Of a stretch of DNA of 64,000 bases, positions 10,615 to 17,895 are shown in pieces; position 1 is the stretch's first letter; each line of letters starts with the position of its first letter. The notes under the pieces are model-generated. The model did not search any database. It saw only the letters and a list, made by a program, of their open reading frames with translations, and had not been told where the DNA came from. The position numbers and the translations under genes are program-made. Location: NCBI GenBank assembly GCA_963741405.1, contig CAVUHX010000008.1, positions 1 through 64,000 of the forward strand. Direction: 5' to 3'. The DNA is from Roseiarcus sp963741405 (GTDB lineage: Bacteria; Pseudomonadota; Alphaproteobacteria; Rhizobiales; Beijerinckiaceae).

Positions 10615-11100
10615 GTGCGCCTCCACAGGGCAAGCCGCCACCTGCAGCTGAGATCATCACGATCCCAGCTTGCTTGGCCCACCGTCCTCGACGGGAGTCA
10701 AAAAATGACGATTGAGGTCGCTTCTACTGGTGCGATAGAAGCAATTTGCAGATCACGCGCGCCAGCAGGCGGCCAATGTTTGACCTGACGCCGATTTGGA
10801 CCAATTGTCAATCTTCCAATTAATTACGAATATCGAATTTATTTTTTCGAGAATGTTTAGTGGGACGCAATTACGGTTCGGGTCTGCCGCGACGGCGCTT
10901 TTATCGATCTTTTTACTTCGGTCACTCTTACTCAAGTGCCCCGACGGCGCCGCCACGCGGGCCTCACGCGAATCGGCCATTGGCGACGCCCAGCACGCCC
11001 CTGCCTCTGTCAGTTCCGGCGCATGGACGCGAAGCGGTCAACGGAGGGCTGCTTGGCTTAACATTTTGACTCTGCAACCGAGGTATTATGCACTGTCACC
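10615..11100. other. AT-rich gap before the group II intron
   Basis: Upstream region of the aldehyde dehydrogenase. The stretch 10795-10935 is clearly richer in A and T than its neighbours, which is unusual here and marks the boundary of the accessory region. No open frame has convincing protein composition. A sigma-54 site was looked for and not supported. The last bases before 11101 form the 5' exon side of the intron. Confidence 0.5.
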
Positions 11101-11588
11101 GTGTGCGCCCTGAAGGCGCGTTTCTCTAGTGGAGGAAGGTTCCACCCGGATAAGTGTCGATGGGTCCGGTAGCTGGCGAGCGGTCTGGCGGGGCAACCGG
11201 CCGGGCTGGAGCCTCGCGACAAAGGCCGCCTTGGGCGGTTGAGCGATCCGGCCGGCCGCAACTTGAGTGATAGCCTGAGCAGGCCTCGAAAGGTTCAATG
11301 CGGACGCCGACCCGCCACGGTGACGGGGAAGGCAGCATCCATGGGGGAGGCATCGACATGCGCACTCATGGGGTCCGCCGGGGTATTGGGCGCGGCAGGC
11401 CGGAAGAGAGGAACGGGTAATCAGGGGAGACCCGCGTCCGGCGAGGGTTCGGCCTCGACGGCGTCTTTGAGGGCGCCGGCCGGAAGCGGGAGTCGGACAG
11501 GGGCGTAAGAGCGTCGAGGCCGGGTAACTCCGGCGGAGCAAAGGCCCCTGACTTCAGAGGCGCTTTCGAAGAGGGGAAGGAGCGGCGA

Positions 11589-11940
11589 TTGGCGACGAGT
11601 TTGCAAACGCCGGATAAGATCAGGACCCTTCAGAGGAAGCTTTATGTGAAGGCGAAGGCGGAGCCCAAGTTCCGCTTCTATCTTCTGTACGACAAGATCT
11701 GTCGGGCGGACATCCTCGCCCACGCCTATGCGCTGGCCCGTCGCAACGACGGGACGGCGGGGGTTGACGGGGTGACGTTCGACGACATCGAGCGGGCGGG
11801 AGTGGAGGCGTGGCTCGAGGCTTTGCGTGAGGACCTCGCCTCGATGACGTATCGGCCCTCGCCGGTGCGGCGCGTGATGATCCCGAAGCCGGGAGGCGGG
11901 GAGCGCCCGTTGGGCATTCCCACCATCCGCGATCGGGTTG
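11589..11940 (+). pseudogene. ltrA: Group II intron reverse transcriptase-maturase, N-terminal fragment
   Basis: Residues 1-117 cover RT-0 and RT-1: QRKLYVKAKAEPKFRFYLLYDKI, RNDGTAGVDGVTF, PVRRVMIPKPGGGERPLGIP and TIRDRV. The start is TTG at 11589, preceded by AAGGAG. The reading frame runs into the IS21 terminus and stops at the first codons (TAG at 11943). Removing 11941-14585 joins it in frame to the C-terminal part, giving RDRVAQTAAKL, so disruption is by insertion only. Confidence 0.85.
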
Positions 11941-12074
11941 TGTAGCGCGACAATCTGGATGAGAAGGCGGCGACGGTCAGAAGGAGTGATTTTGGCGGTC
12001 GCGGCGGGATTATGATTGTCGCGGCGCGACAGGAACGCAAGCGGTATTTTGTTGTCGTTGTCGCGGCGCGACGA

Positions 12075-12884
12075 TCATGACGACGCCTTGATCGTCGCGC
12101 GCGTTGGCGGTCGTCCGGCGCCGCGGGCTTTTTCGATGGCTTCCTTGCGGCGGTAGCTGTCGACATTCATTTCAAGGATGGTGGCGTGATGGACGAGGCG
12201 GTCTATGACCGCGAGCGTCATGGCTTGGCCTGGAAAGATCTTTCCCCATTCGCCGAACGGCTGGTTGGCGGTGATGAGCAGGGACCGGTGCTCGTAACGG
12301 GCGCTGATCAGTTCGAACAGAACGCTCGTCTCCGCCTGATCCTTGGTGACATAGGCGAGATCGTCGAGGATCAGCAGATGATATTTGTCGAGCTTGGCGA
12401 TCGCGGCTTCGAGGACGAGATCGCGGCGCGCGATCTGAAGTTTCTGGACGAGGTCGGTGGTTCTGGTGAAGAGGACGCGCCAGCCTTTTTCGATCAAGGC
12501 CAGACCGAGCGCCGCCGCGAGATGAGACTTTCCTCCGCCCGGCGGCCCGAAACACAACAAGTTGGCTCCCTTTTCGATCCAGGCGTCGCCGGCGGCGAGC
12601 GCCTGCACCTGGGCTTTCGAGATCATCGGCACGGCGGCGAAGTCGAAGGCGTCGAGGGTTTTGCCTGGCGGTAAGCGGGCTTCCTCCAGGTGACGTTCGA
12701 ACCGCCGCCGGCTTCGCTCCGTCATCTCCTGTTCGGTGAGAGCCGCGAGGAAACGGGCGGCAGGCCAGCCTTCCTTGTCCGCTGTCGCCGCGAGCGCGGT
12801 CCAGATCAGCCTGATGCCGGGCAGTCGCAATGCGCTCAGAGCCAGGTCGATCCGGGCCGCGTCGATCTTGTCGGCGGCGTTCAT
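12075..12884 (-). CDS. istB: IS21-family helper ATPase IstB
   Basis: A 269-residue DnaA/DnaC-like AAA+ ATPase. Walker A is FGPPGGGKSHLAAALG, Walker B HLLILDDLAYV, and the sensor region ITANQPFGEW. IstB assembles on DNA and directs the IstA transposase to targets. Its start overlaps the istA stop by four bases (ATGA), implying translational coupling, normal for IS21. The C-terminus is arginine-rich and intact. Confidence 0.95.
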   Translation of the reverse strand: MNAADKIDAARIDLALSALRLPGIRLIWTALAATADKEGWPAARFLAALTEQEMTERSRRRFERHLEEARLPPGKTLDAFDFAAVPMISKAQVQALAAGDAWIEKGANLLCFGPPGGGKSHLAAALGLALIEKGWRVLFTRTTDLVQKLQIARRDLVLEAAIAKLDKYHLLILDDLAYVTKDQAETSVLFELISARYEHRSLLITANQPFGEWGKIFPGQAMTLAVIDRLVHHATILEMNVDSYRRKEAIEKARGAGRPPTRATIKASS

Positions 12885-14389
12885 GCCGCTTCTCCCACGC
12901 TCGTCGAGATCGGATCGTAGACGGCGAGCGAGGGCAGCGTGACGACGACGTCAGGCCATGCGGCGTCTTTCGGGCGGAAGCGCTCGATCAGCGCCGCCAG
13001 ATCGGGCAGAACGCTATCGTCGAGAGCCGCTTGCAACGCGAGGGCGAGTTCGGCCTCGCAGGCCCGTTCATGGGCGAGCGCGAGAATCCCGACCATGGCG
13101 CGGCAAGCCGGTCTTTCCCCCAGGCCCGCCAGCAAGGCCTCGAACGCCAGGGCAAAGGCTCGGCGAGGAAAGAGCTGGTCGCGATAGACGAGGTTCATGA
13201 GCGCCATCGGCTTGCGGCGCAGGGAATGAATGACATGCCGATAATCGACGACATGGCCATGCTTGCCGTTGGGCTGGGACCGGCCGCGGCGCAAGGTGAA
13301 GATGGGCGTCGAGCCCTGGAAGCCTTCGAGCCGATCGTCATAGAGATGGACCCGCAGCCGCTGGCCGATCAGTCGCGAGGGGACCGAATAGAACACCTTG
13401 CGCAGCGTGAAGGCGCTGGCGCTGGTGACATCGACATGGACCTCCTCGTAGTCGGCGGTCTTGCGATCCGGCAGTTGCTTCAGCGCCGCGCGCTCCTGAT
13501 CGATGCGCTTGGCGTTGCGGGCGTTGCCGCGCCCGACGATCTCGTCGACGAAGCCCCGCCATGCCGGAAGATCGTCGAAGTCGCGCGAGGCGCGCAGCAG
13601 CAGGGCGTCGGCGAGCTTGCTCTTGAGATGGCCGTGGGCGCTTTCGATCGAACCGTTCTCGTGACTGACGCCCAGATTGTTGCGGGTCGGCGTCATGCCG
13701 TAATGGGCGCAGAACGCCTCGTAGCGCTTCGTCAGATCCTCCTTCGCTTCGGCGTCGAGATTGCGGAAGGCCGCCGACAGGCTGTCGGTGCGATGCTGCT
13801 CGGGGACGCCGCCCAGCGCCCACAGGGCGTTCTGTAGCCCCTCGGCTAGCGCGACGAAGCTTTCGCCGCCGAGCACGACGTGGGCGTGCTCGAAACCCGA
13901 GAAGGGCAGACGGAAGTGATAGAGGCGGCAATCGAGGATCTGGCCGGCGATGGTCACGCCGAGATCGGCCACCTCAGTGAAGTCCGACAAGCCCATCCGG
14001 CCCGGCGGATGCTCCTGACGAAAGATGACCTCCCGATCCGGACCGTTCACCGCCCGCCAAGCCCGGATGCGGCGCTCGAGGGTTCGCCGCGTTCCGGCGC
14101 CCAGGTCTGGATGGCGGCGGCAGAGTTCTTCGAAGACGGCGATCGGTCTCAATCCGGGCGCTGCCTTCAACATCGGGACGGCTTCATTGTCCCAGACATC
14201 GGCGAAGGGATCGGATCGGCGTCGTTCTCGACCCGCCTTCTTCTGGCTGGGAAGTCGCGGATCTTTCTCGAAGCGGTACGCGGCGGCCGTGCTGAATCCG
14301 GCCTTCGCGCCGGCAATCGCCGGCGAGTGGTAGCGACGCAAGTTCATGAATAGCCTCATCTGACGATCGGTGACGTGTCGGCCGGGCAA
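12881..14389 (-). CDS. istA: IS21-family transposase IstA
   Basis: A 502-residue DDE transposase. An N-terminal helix-turn-helix (MRLFMNLRRYHSPAIAGAKAGFSTAAAYRF) is followed by the rve integrase core beginning LSDFTEV. The conserved glutamate region is SHENGSIESAHGHLK, and a beta-barrel domain follows (YEEVHVDVTSASAFTLRKVFYSVP). No frameshift is seen, so the element could be active. Translation is coupled to istB by ATGA. Confidence 0.95.
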   Translation of the reverse strand: MPGRHVTDRQMRLFMNLRRYHSPAIAGAKAGFSTAAAYRFEKDPRLPSQKKAGRERRRSDPFADVWDNEAVPMLKAAPGLRPIAVFEELCRRHPDLGAGTRRTLERRIRAWRAVNGPDREVIFRQEHPPGRMGLSDFTEVADLGVTIAGQILDCRLYHFRLPFSGFEHAHVVLGGESFVALAEGLQNALWALGGVPEQHRTDSLSAAFRNLDAEAKEDLTKRYEAFCAHYGMTPTRNNLGVSHENGSIESAHGHLKSKLADALLLRASRDFDDLPAWRGFVDEIVGRGNARNAKRIDQERAALKQLPDRKTADYEEVHVDVTSASAFTLRKVFYSVPSRLIGQRLRVHLYDDRLEGFQGSTPIFTLRRGRSQPNGKHGHVVDYRHVIHSLRRKPMALMNLVYRDQLFPRRAFALAFEALLAGLGERPACRAMVGILALAHERACEAELALALQAALDDSVLPDLAALIERFRPKDAAWPDVVVTLPSLAVYDPISTSVGEAA

Positions 14390-14468
14390 GAAGTCGGTCC
14401 TCTCGAAAGAGAAAGCCGATCCCTAATCCAGCCGCCGTACCGCCAGACGAGGCCCCTCGGGCGCTCGC

Positions 14469-14575
14469 CGCCGCCGTGGGGGTGTCTACGGTCGGGCTAC
14501 GCCCTCCCTTCGTCACCCCCACGGCGGCGCATTCTCATCCTGATTGTCGCGCGATTCTCATCCTGATTGTCGCGC
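14469..14575. repeat. Hairpin and tandem terminal repeats at the IS21 right end
   Basis: Arms 14469-14484 and 14514-14529 are perfect 16-bp inverted repeats (CGCCGCCGTGGGGGTG) around a 29-nt loop. They are followed by two tandem copies of an about 22-bp unit, ATTCTCATCCTGATTGTCGC. The tandem units are transposase-binding repeats typical of IS21. The large hairpin just upstream of istA is unusual and may limit read-through into istA. Confidence 0.7.
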
Positions 14576-14585
14576 CGCAGGGTTG

Positions 14586-15559
14586 CGCAGACGGCCGCCA
14601 AACTGGTGTTGGAGCCGATCTTCGAGGCGGACTTCGAGGACTGTGCGTACGGATACAGACCCGAACGAAGCGCGGGCGACGCGATCAAGGCGACCCACCG
14701 GTTGATCCGGCAGGGTTACGCCGATGTCGTAGACGCCGACTTGTCGAGATATTTCGACACAATTCCGCACGTCGAGCTGCTCAAGAGCGTGGCCCGGCGC
14801 GTCGTCGACGCAAAAGTGCTGCGGCTGATCAAGCTGTGGCTGAGCTCGCCGGCGGAAGAACGGGATGGCGCGGGGAGACGGCGCGTGAGCGGAGGCAAGA
14901 GCTGCCGGAAGGGCACGCCGCAGGGCGGCGTGATCAGTCCGCTGCTCGCCAACCTCTATATGAACCGTTTCCTGAAGTTCTGGCGTGTGAAGGAGTGCGG
15001 CAAGACGTTCCGCGCGCATGTGGTCAATTACGCCGACGACTTCGTCATCCTCAGCCGCGGCAGAGCGGCCGAGGCCCTGGCGTGGACGCGGGCGGTCATG
15101 ACCCGGCTCGGGCTCACGCTCAACGAGGCCAAGACCTCGGTGAGAGACGCCCGTGCGGAAGACTTCGACTTCTTGGGCTATACGTTCGGGCCGAGATACG
15201 CCCGCGACGGAGAGCGCTATCTGGGCGCGCGTCCTTCGATGAAGAGCCTGACGCGGATCAAAGGCAAGATCGGCGATCTGTTGAGGCCGTGCGAGACGGG
15301 CGACTGGCCGGGCGTGCGCAAGCGACTGAACCGCCTTCTTGGCGGGTGGTCGGCGTACTTCGGCTACGGAACCCTGAACGCGGCCTACAGGAGCGTCGAC
15401 CGACATGTCGGCGATCGGGTCCGGCGCTTCCTCAACCGGCGCGCCAAGCGCGGCGGACGCGGCGCGCGTGAGTACTCCTGGAGCGAAATCTTCGGGAGGC
15501 TCGGCGTGCAGCGTCTAACCCGCGACAGACCGGCCGCGCCGGCCGTGAGCCTGACATGA
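14586..15559 (+). pseudogene. ltrA: Group II intron reverse transcriptase-maturase, C-terminal fragment
   Basis: Continues the reverse transcriptase after the IS. Finger/palm motifs are DADLSRYFDTIPH, GTPQGGVISPLLANLYMN and the catalytic NYADDFVIL (the YADD box). DFLGYTFG and the maturase/GIIM region LLGGWSAYFGYG follow. It has no good start of its own and would be expressed only after precise IS excision. The stop at 15557-15559 lies just before domain V, as usual for such intron proteins. All catalytic residues are kept, so inactivation looks recent. Confidence 0.88.
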
Positions 15560-15570
15560 ACTCTGTCGGA

Positions 15571-15672
15571 AAGCCGGATGCGGCAAATCCGCACGTCCGG
15601 TTTGATGAGCGGGGAAGGGAAACGGAGCCATTGGCCAAGCCTCAACGCCACCGCGCCCTTCCTCAACTCTAC
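15571..15672 (+). ncRNA. Group II intron domains V and VI
   Basis: Domain V is 15571-15603: AGCCGGATGCGG pairs with CCGCACGTCCGGTTT around a CAAA-type tetraloop, with the catalytic AGC at its base. Domain VI follows, with GAGCGGGGAAGGG pairing with CCCTTCCTC. The likely branch adenosine is in the AACTCTAC tail. This is the catalytic heart of the ribozyme and appears intact. Confidence 0.8.
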
Positions 15673-15744
15673 AAATCCGTAACTCCGTCCGATAGAGAAC
15701 CGCGTCACGGTCGCGAAGCCGCGCCATAGGCTCCAGTGAGGGAT

Positions 15745-16230
15745 TTAGAGCCATCTGCGGCTCCTGCGCGCCACAGCGGTTCGGAGTTCACCGACAAGTT
15801 GTGCCGCTACCGACTGAGCCTCCTGAGCGCGATCCGGGTCAGGGAGTCGCTTCGAGGACTTGAACGTTCCTCCTGTCATCGCATCAAGCAGCCTTGCCAT
15901 CTGCACAGTCGTCAGCCGCAAATCGATCCGAGTGTCCAGCGCATCTATTGCGATCTTTAGTGACAGTAGTCTTGTTTGCATTCCGATGAGTTTCGGCTCT
16001 ATCAGTTTGCTCTTTTGCTGGACATCGGCATTGGTAAGGTCCATTAACCAATACTCAGTGGCGAGGTCTGCTGCCGCATTGACCTCCACAGACAAATGGT
16101 CAACGGCCACGCTCAAGCGGTCGATCCTGTAACGCCAGCGCTAAATCGCATAATTCGAAACCGCAACCAATATCGCAGCCCCGAGCGCGACTGCAGGCGC
16201 TACGAAACTGTTTGTCTCCGACGCGGCCAA
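15745..16230 (-). pseudogene. Small membrane-anchored coiled protein with an in-frame amber stop
   Basis: Reading from TTG at 16230 gives a hydrophobic N-terminal helix (FVAPAVALGAAILVAVSNYAI). A TAG at 16141-16143 follows, and then, in the same frame, RWRYRIDRLSVAVDHLSVEV and a helical cytoplasmic part rich in Leu, Asp and Arg to 15745. The layout, a membrane helix followed by a basic stop-transfer segment, shows the stop falls inside one original protein; one base change (such as from CAG) would explain it. Alternatively a shorter protein starts at TTG 16116. It is the last gene of a three-gene operon, four bases after the DUF4325 stop. Function unknown. Confidence 0.6.
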
Positions 16231-16234
16231 CGAG

Positions 16235-16585
16235 CTAGGCGGCGTGGGTCTGAAGTTTCTTGGATGCGTTTGCTATGAACATGTAAATCAAATCGCGGTA
16301 GGTCTCAAAGAGTGGAGATCCGGCTAATACCTCGAGGAAGCGATCGACCTCAGCAGGTGTTGCCCTCCGATTCCGGATTAGCCCTCCAAAGGCCTCCTCC
16401 AGAAACGAAGATCCGTAACCGGCGACGCCGTCAAGCTCGACAGTAAGCCTTTTCCGGTCCGCAATCGCCGCCCGAAGCGCAGGAACAAGCACGGACTCGC
16501 GAAACCACTCGCCGCTGTTGGGGCCATCCTCTTCCATTCGGAACCCTGGCGCCCTCACATAGTCAGAGATGCGAAGCAAACTCAT
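16235..16585 (-). CDS. STAS-like DUF4325 protein
   Basis: A 116-residue protein matching the DUF4325 pattern: LTVELDGVAGYGSSFLEEAFGGLI at residues 47-70, then EVDRFLEVLAGSPL and a helical end. DUF4325 resembles the STAS fold of anti-anti-sigma factors and is typically paired with a GHKL-type ATPase, as here. Its ATG lies inside the end of the ATPase gene (23-bp overlap), so the two are translationally coupled. Likely a cytosolic binding partner of the ATPase; target unknown. Confidence 0.75.
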   Translation of the reverse strand: MSLLRISDYVRAPGFRMEEDGPNSGEWFRESVLVPALRAAIADRKRLTVELDGVAGYGSSFLEEAFGGLIRNRRATPAEVDRFLEVLAGSPLFETYRDLIYMFIANASKKLQTHAA

Positions 16586-17774
16586 GCTGTGCTCCCGCCA
16601 CTAAAGCGACACGTTCCACTCGATGAGAGTTCCGCCTATGGATACGGAATGAGTTCCTGACTGTCGGATTAAGTCCGGGACGGAAAATGACCTCTCCGTT
16701 TCGGCTCATTATTCGCAAATATCCGTCGCGACACAAGTCCACAAATCGGCTCATTTGAGCCAAACCGTGTCCTCGATGTGATTCACCCGTTGACGAAACC
16801 AACTCCTCAACCGCAACCGATATTGCTTCGCCGTCCATCCTAGGATCGCTCGGATCTGGGGCGAAACGCATGGCGGAAAGGAACCTCCTTGAAAAGCTAG
16901 TATAACAACTCCAATTGGGAAGGCTCACAGGAATTGAAATACCCTGGTCATATATAACGGCCGTCGTCCGCCTGTTTTTCGTGTCAACGGCACCGGTCAT
17001 CCACCAACGTCCGACACTTCTCTCTGGATGTGGCAACTCTTTCGGATAAGCATGACCGCAAACGTTTCCCACGGCCTCGATAAGAGCCCCATAGAGGTGT
17101 ATCATGCCATCTTCGATAGACCTCTCAGTCACAGGGTACAAACCTTTTAGATCATTGACCAGTCTGTTTATTTCGTTCGCGTCTGCCGTCCGACCGCTAC
17201 TCATTCTCAAGGTCCTAACTGGCCCTGAACTATTTCGTTCCTCGTTTCTCCTTGGGAAACCCACTATTTCGAAAAACCCAATTTCCCAAAGCGTGTTGAA
17301 AACCTGTGGCGACCACTTTCGTACGTTGACGACCCAAGGCGCATTCCCCGTTAGGAGTTTTATTCGCTCATACTCAGATGCCAAGACTAGGGCGGCGGAA
17401 GGGGTGATCCTGGTTATCGTCTCAAAGTTTCGATACCCCGGGACCATCCGAGGTTTTCCCTTCCGAGCTCCCATAGCGACTCGGCGACCCCGTAGGATCA
17501 AAACATTCATTAGATGATCCCTCAGGCTGGCGACCGCCAAGAGGGTTTCAGCACAGTTGTCGCTGAAGCACATTATTGAGGGCAGCGGGATTTTTCGCGT
17601 TGCATCCTTTGTCTTCCAGTATTCGCCGGTTACCGTGTGTATCTCGACAATCCCACACTTGCGACGCGCTGCACAACGGCGCATTTTCGCAACGTGGCGA
17701 CGCCTGTTGGCCAACCAATGGCGCTGTCGAATGCTCAGTCGTTTCATAACGCACGCATCGAATTGGGCCCTCAA
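16563..17774 (-). CDS. GHKL/HATPase-type ATP-binding protein paired with DUF4325
   Basis: A 403-residue protein with a Bergerat ATP site in its C-terminal half. The N-box is EAVGNVCGH (Glu233, Asn237, His241), the G1 box YDQGISIP (Asp276) and the G2 box GHGLAQM at 335-341. There is no histidine-kinase HisKA domain. The N-terminal 200 residues are basic and of unknown fold. The gene is less GC-rich than its neighbours. It heads an operon with the STAS-like protein and the membrane protein. By analogy with SpoIIAB-SpoIIAA this may be a switch that phosphorylates or sequesters its partner; that is inference. A start at 17747 is also possible. Confidence 0.7.
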   Translation of the reverse strand: MRAQFDACVMKRLSIRQRHWLANRRRHVAKMRRCAARRKCGIVEIHTVTGEYWKTKDATRKIPLPSIMCFSDNCAETLLAVASLRDHLMNVLILRGRRVAMGARKGKPRMVPGYRNFETITRITPSAALVLASEYERIKLLTGNAPWVVNVRKWSPQVFNTLWEIGFFEIVGFPRRNEERNSSGPVRTLRMSSGRTADANEINRLVNDLKGLYPVTERSIEDGMIHLYGALIEAVGNVCGHAYPKELPHPERSVGRWWMTGAVDTKNRRTTAVIYDQGISIPVSLPNWSCYTSFSRRFLSAMRFAPDPSDPRMDGEAISVAVEELVSSTGESHRGHGLAQMSRFVDLCRDGYLRIMSRNGEVIFRPGLNPTVRNSFRIHRRNSHRVERVALVAGAQHEFASHL

Positions 17775-17895
17775 CCTGCCAGCAACGTACGTTTAAGGAT
17801 TCGTGCAGGAAAGGAAACTGCGGTAGTCGTTGCGACCAGGCTGATGGGGCGAGATTGGCGCTCAAGGTGTCACGTACCTGGCAGGTCGGCGTGCC

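Larger units (their letters stand above)
11941..14579 (-). mobile_element. IS21-family insertion sequence, complete, 2639 bp
   Basis: The ends are TGTAGCGCGACAATC and GATTGTCGCGCCGCA, giving the family's terminal TG...CA. The direct repeat GGGTTG flanks both sides (11935-11940 and 14580-14585). Multiple terminal repeats are visible: CTCATCCTGATTGTCGCGC twice at the right end, and GCGCGACAATC plus later GTCGCGGCGCGAC blocks at the left. Carries istA and istB, both intact, on the minus strand. It is inserted in the intron-encoded reverse transcriptase gene, and excision restores that frame. Confidence 0.93.
11101..15672 (+). mobile_element. Group II intron interrupted by an IS21-family element
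   Basis: The 5' end GTGTGCGCCC matches the bacterial group II GUGYG start. The following 490 bases form GC-rich stems expected of domains I-III. An intron-encoded reverse transcriptase-maturase begins at 11589. Domain V is at 15571-15603 with its AGC triad, then domain VI, and an AY-type end at about 15672 (CTCTAC). Without the IS and one 6-bp target copy the intron is about 1.93 kb, a usual size. The exact 3' end is inferred from domain VI; exon-binding pairings could not be confirmed. The IS should prevent it from making its own maturase. Confidence 0.82.

Noticed and set aside
10735..10765. Sigma-54 promoter upstream of the aldehyde dehydrogenase gene
   Set aside because: A TGGC and a downstream TGC are present on the minus strand, but the spacing between the GG and GC elements is 12, not 10.
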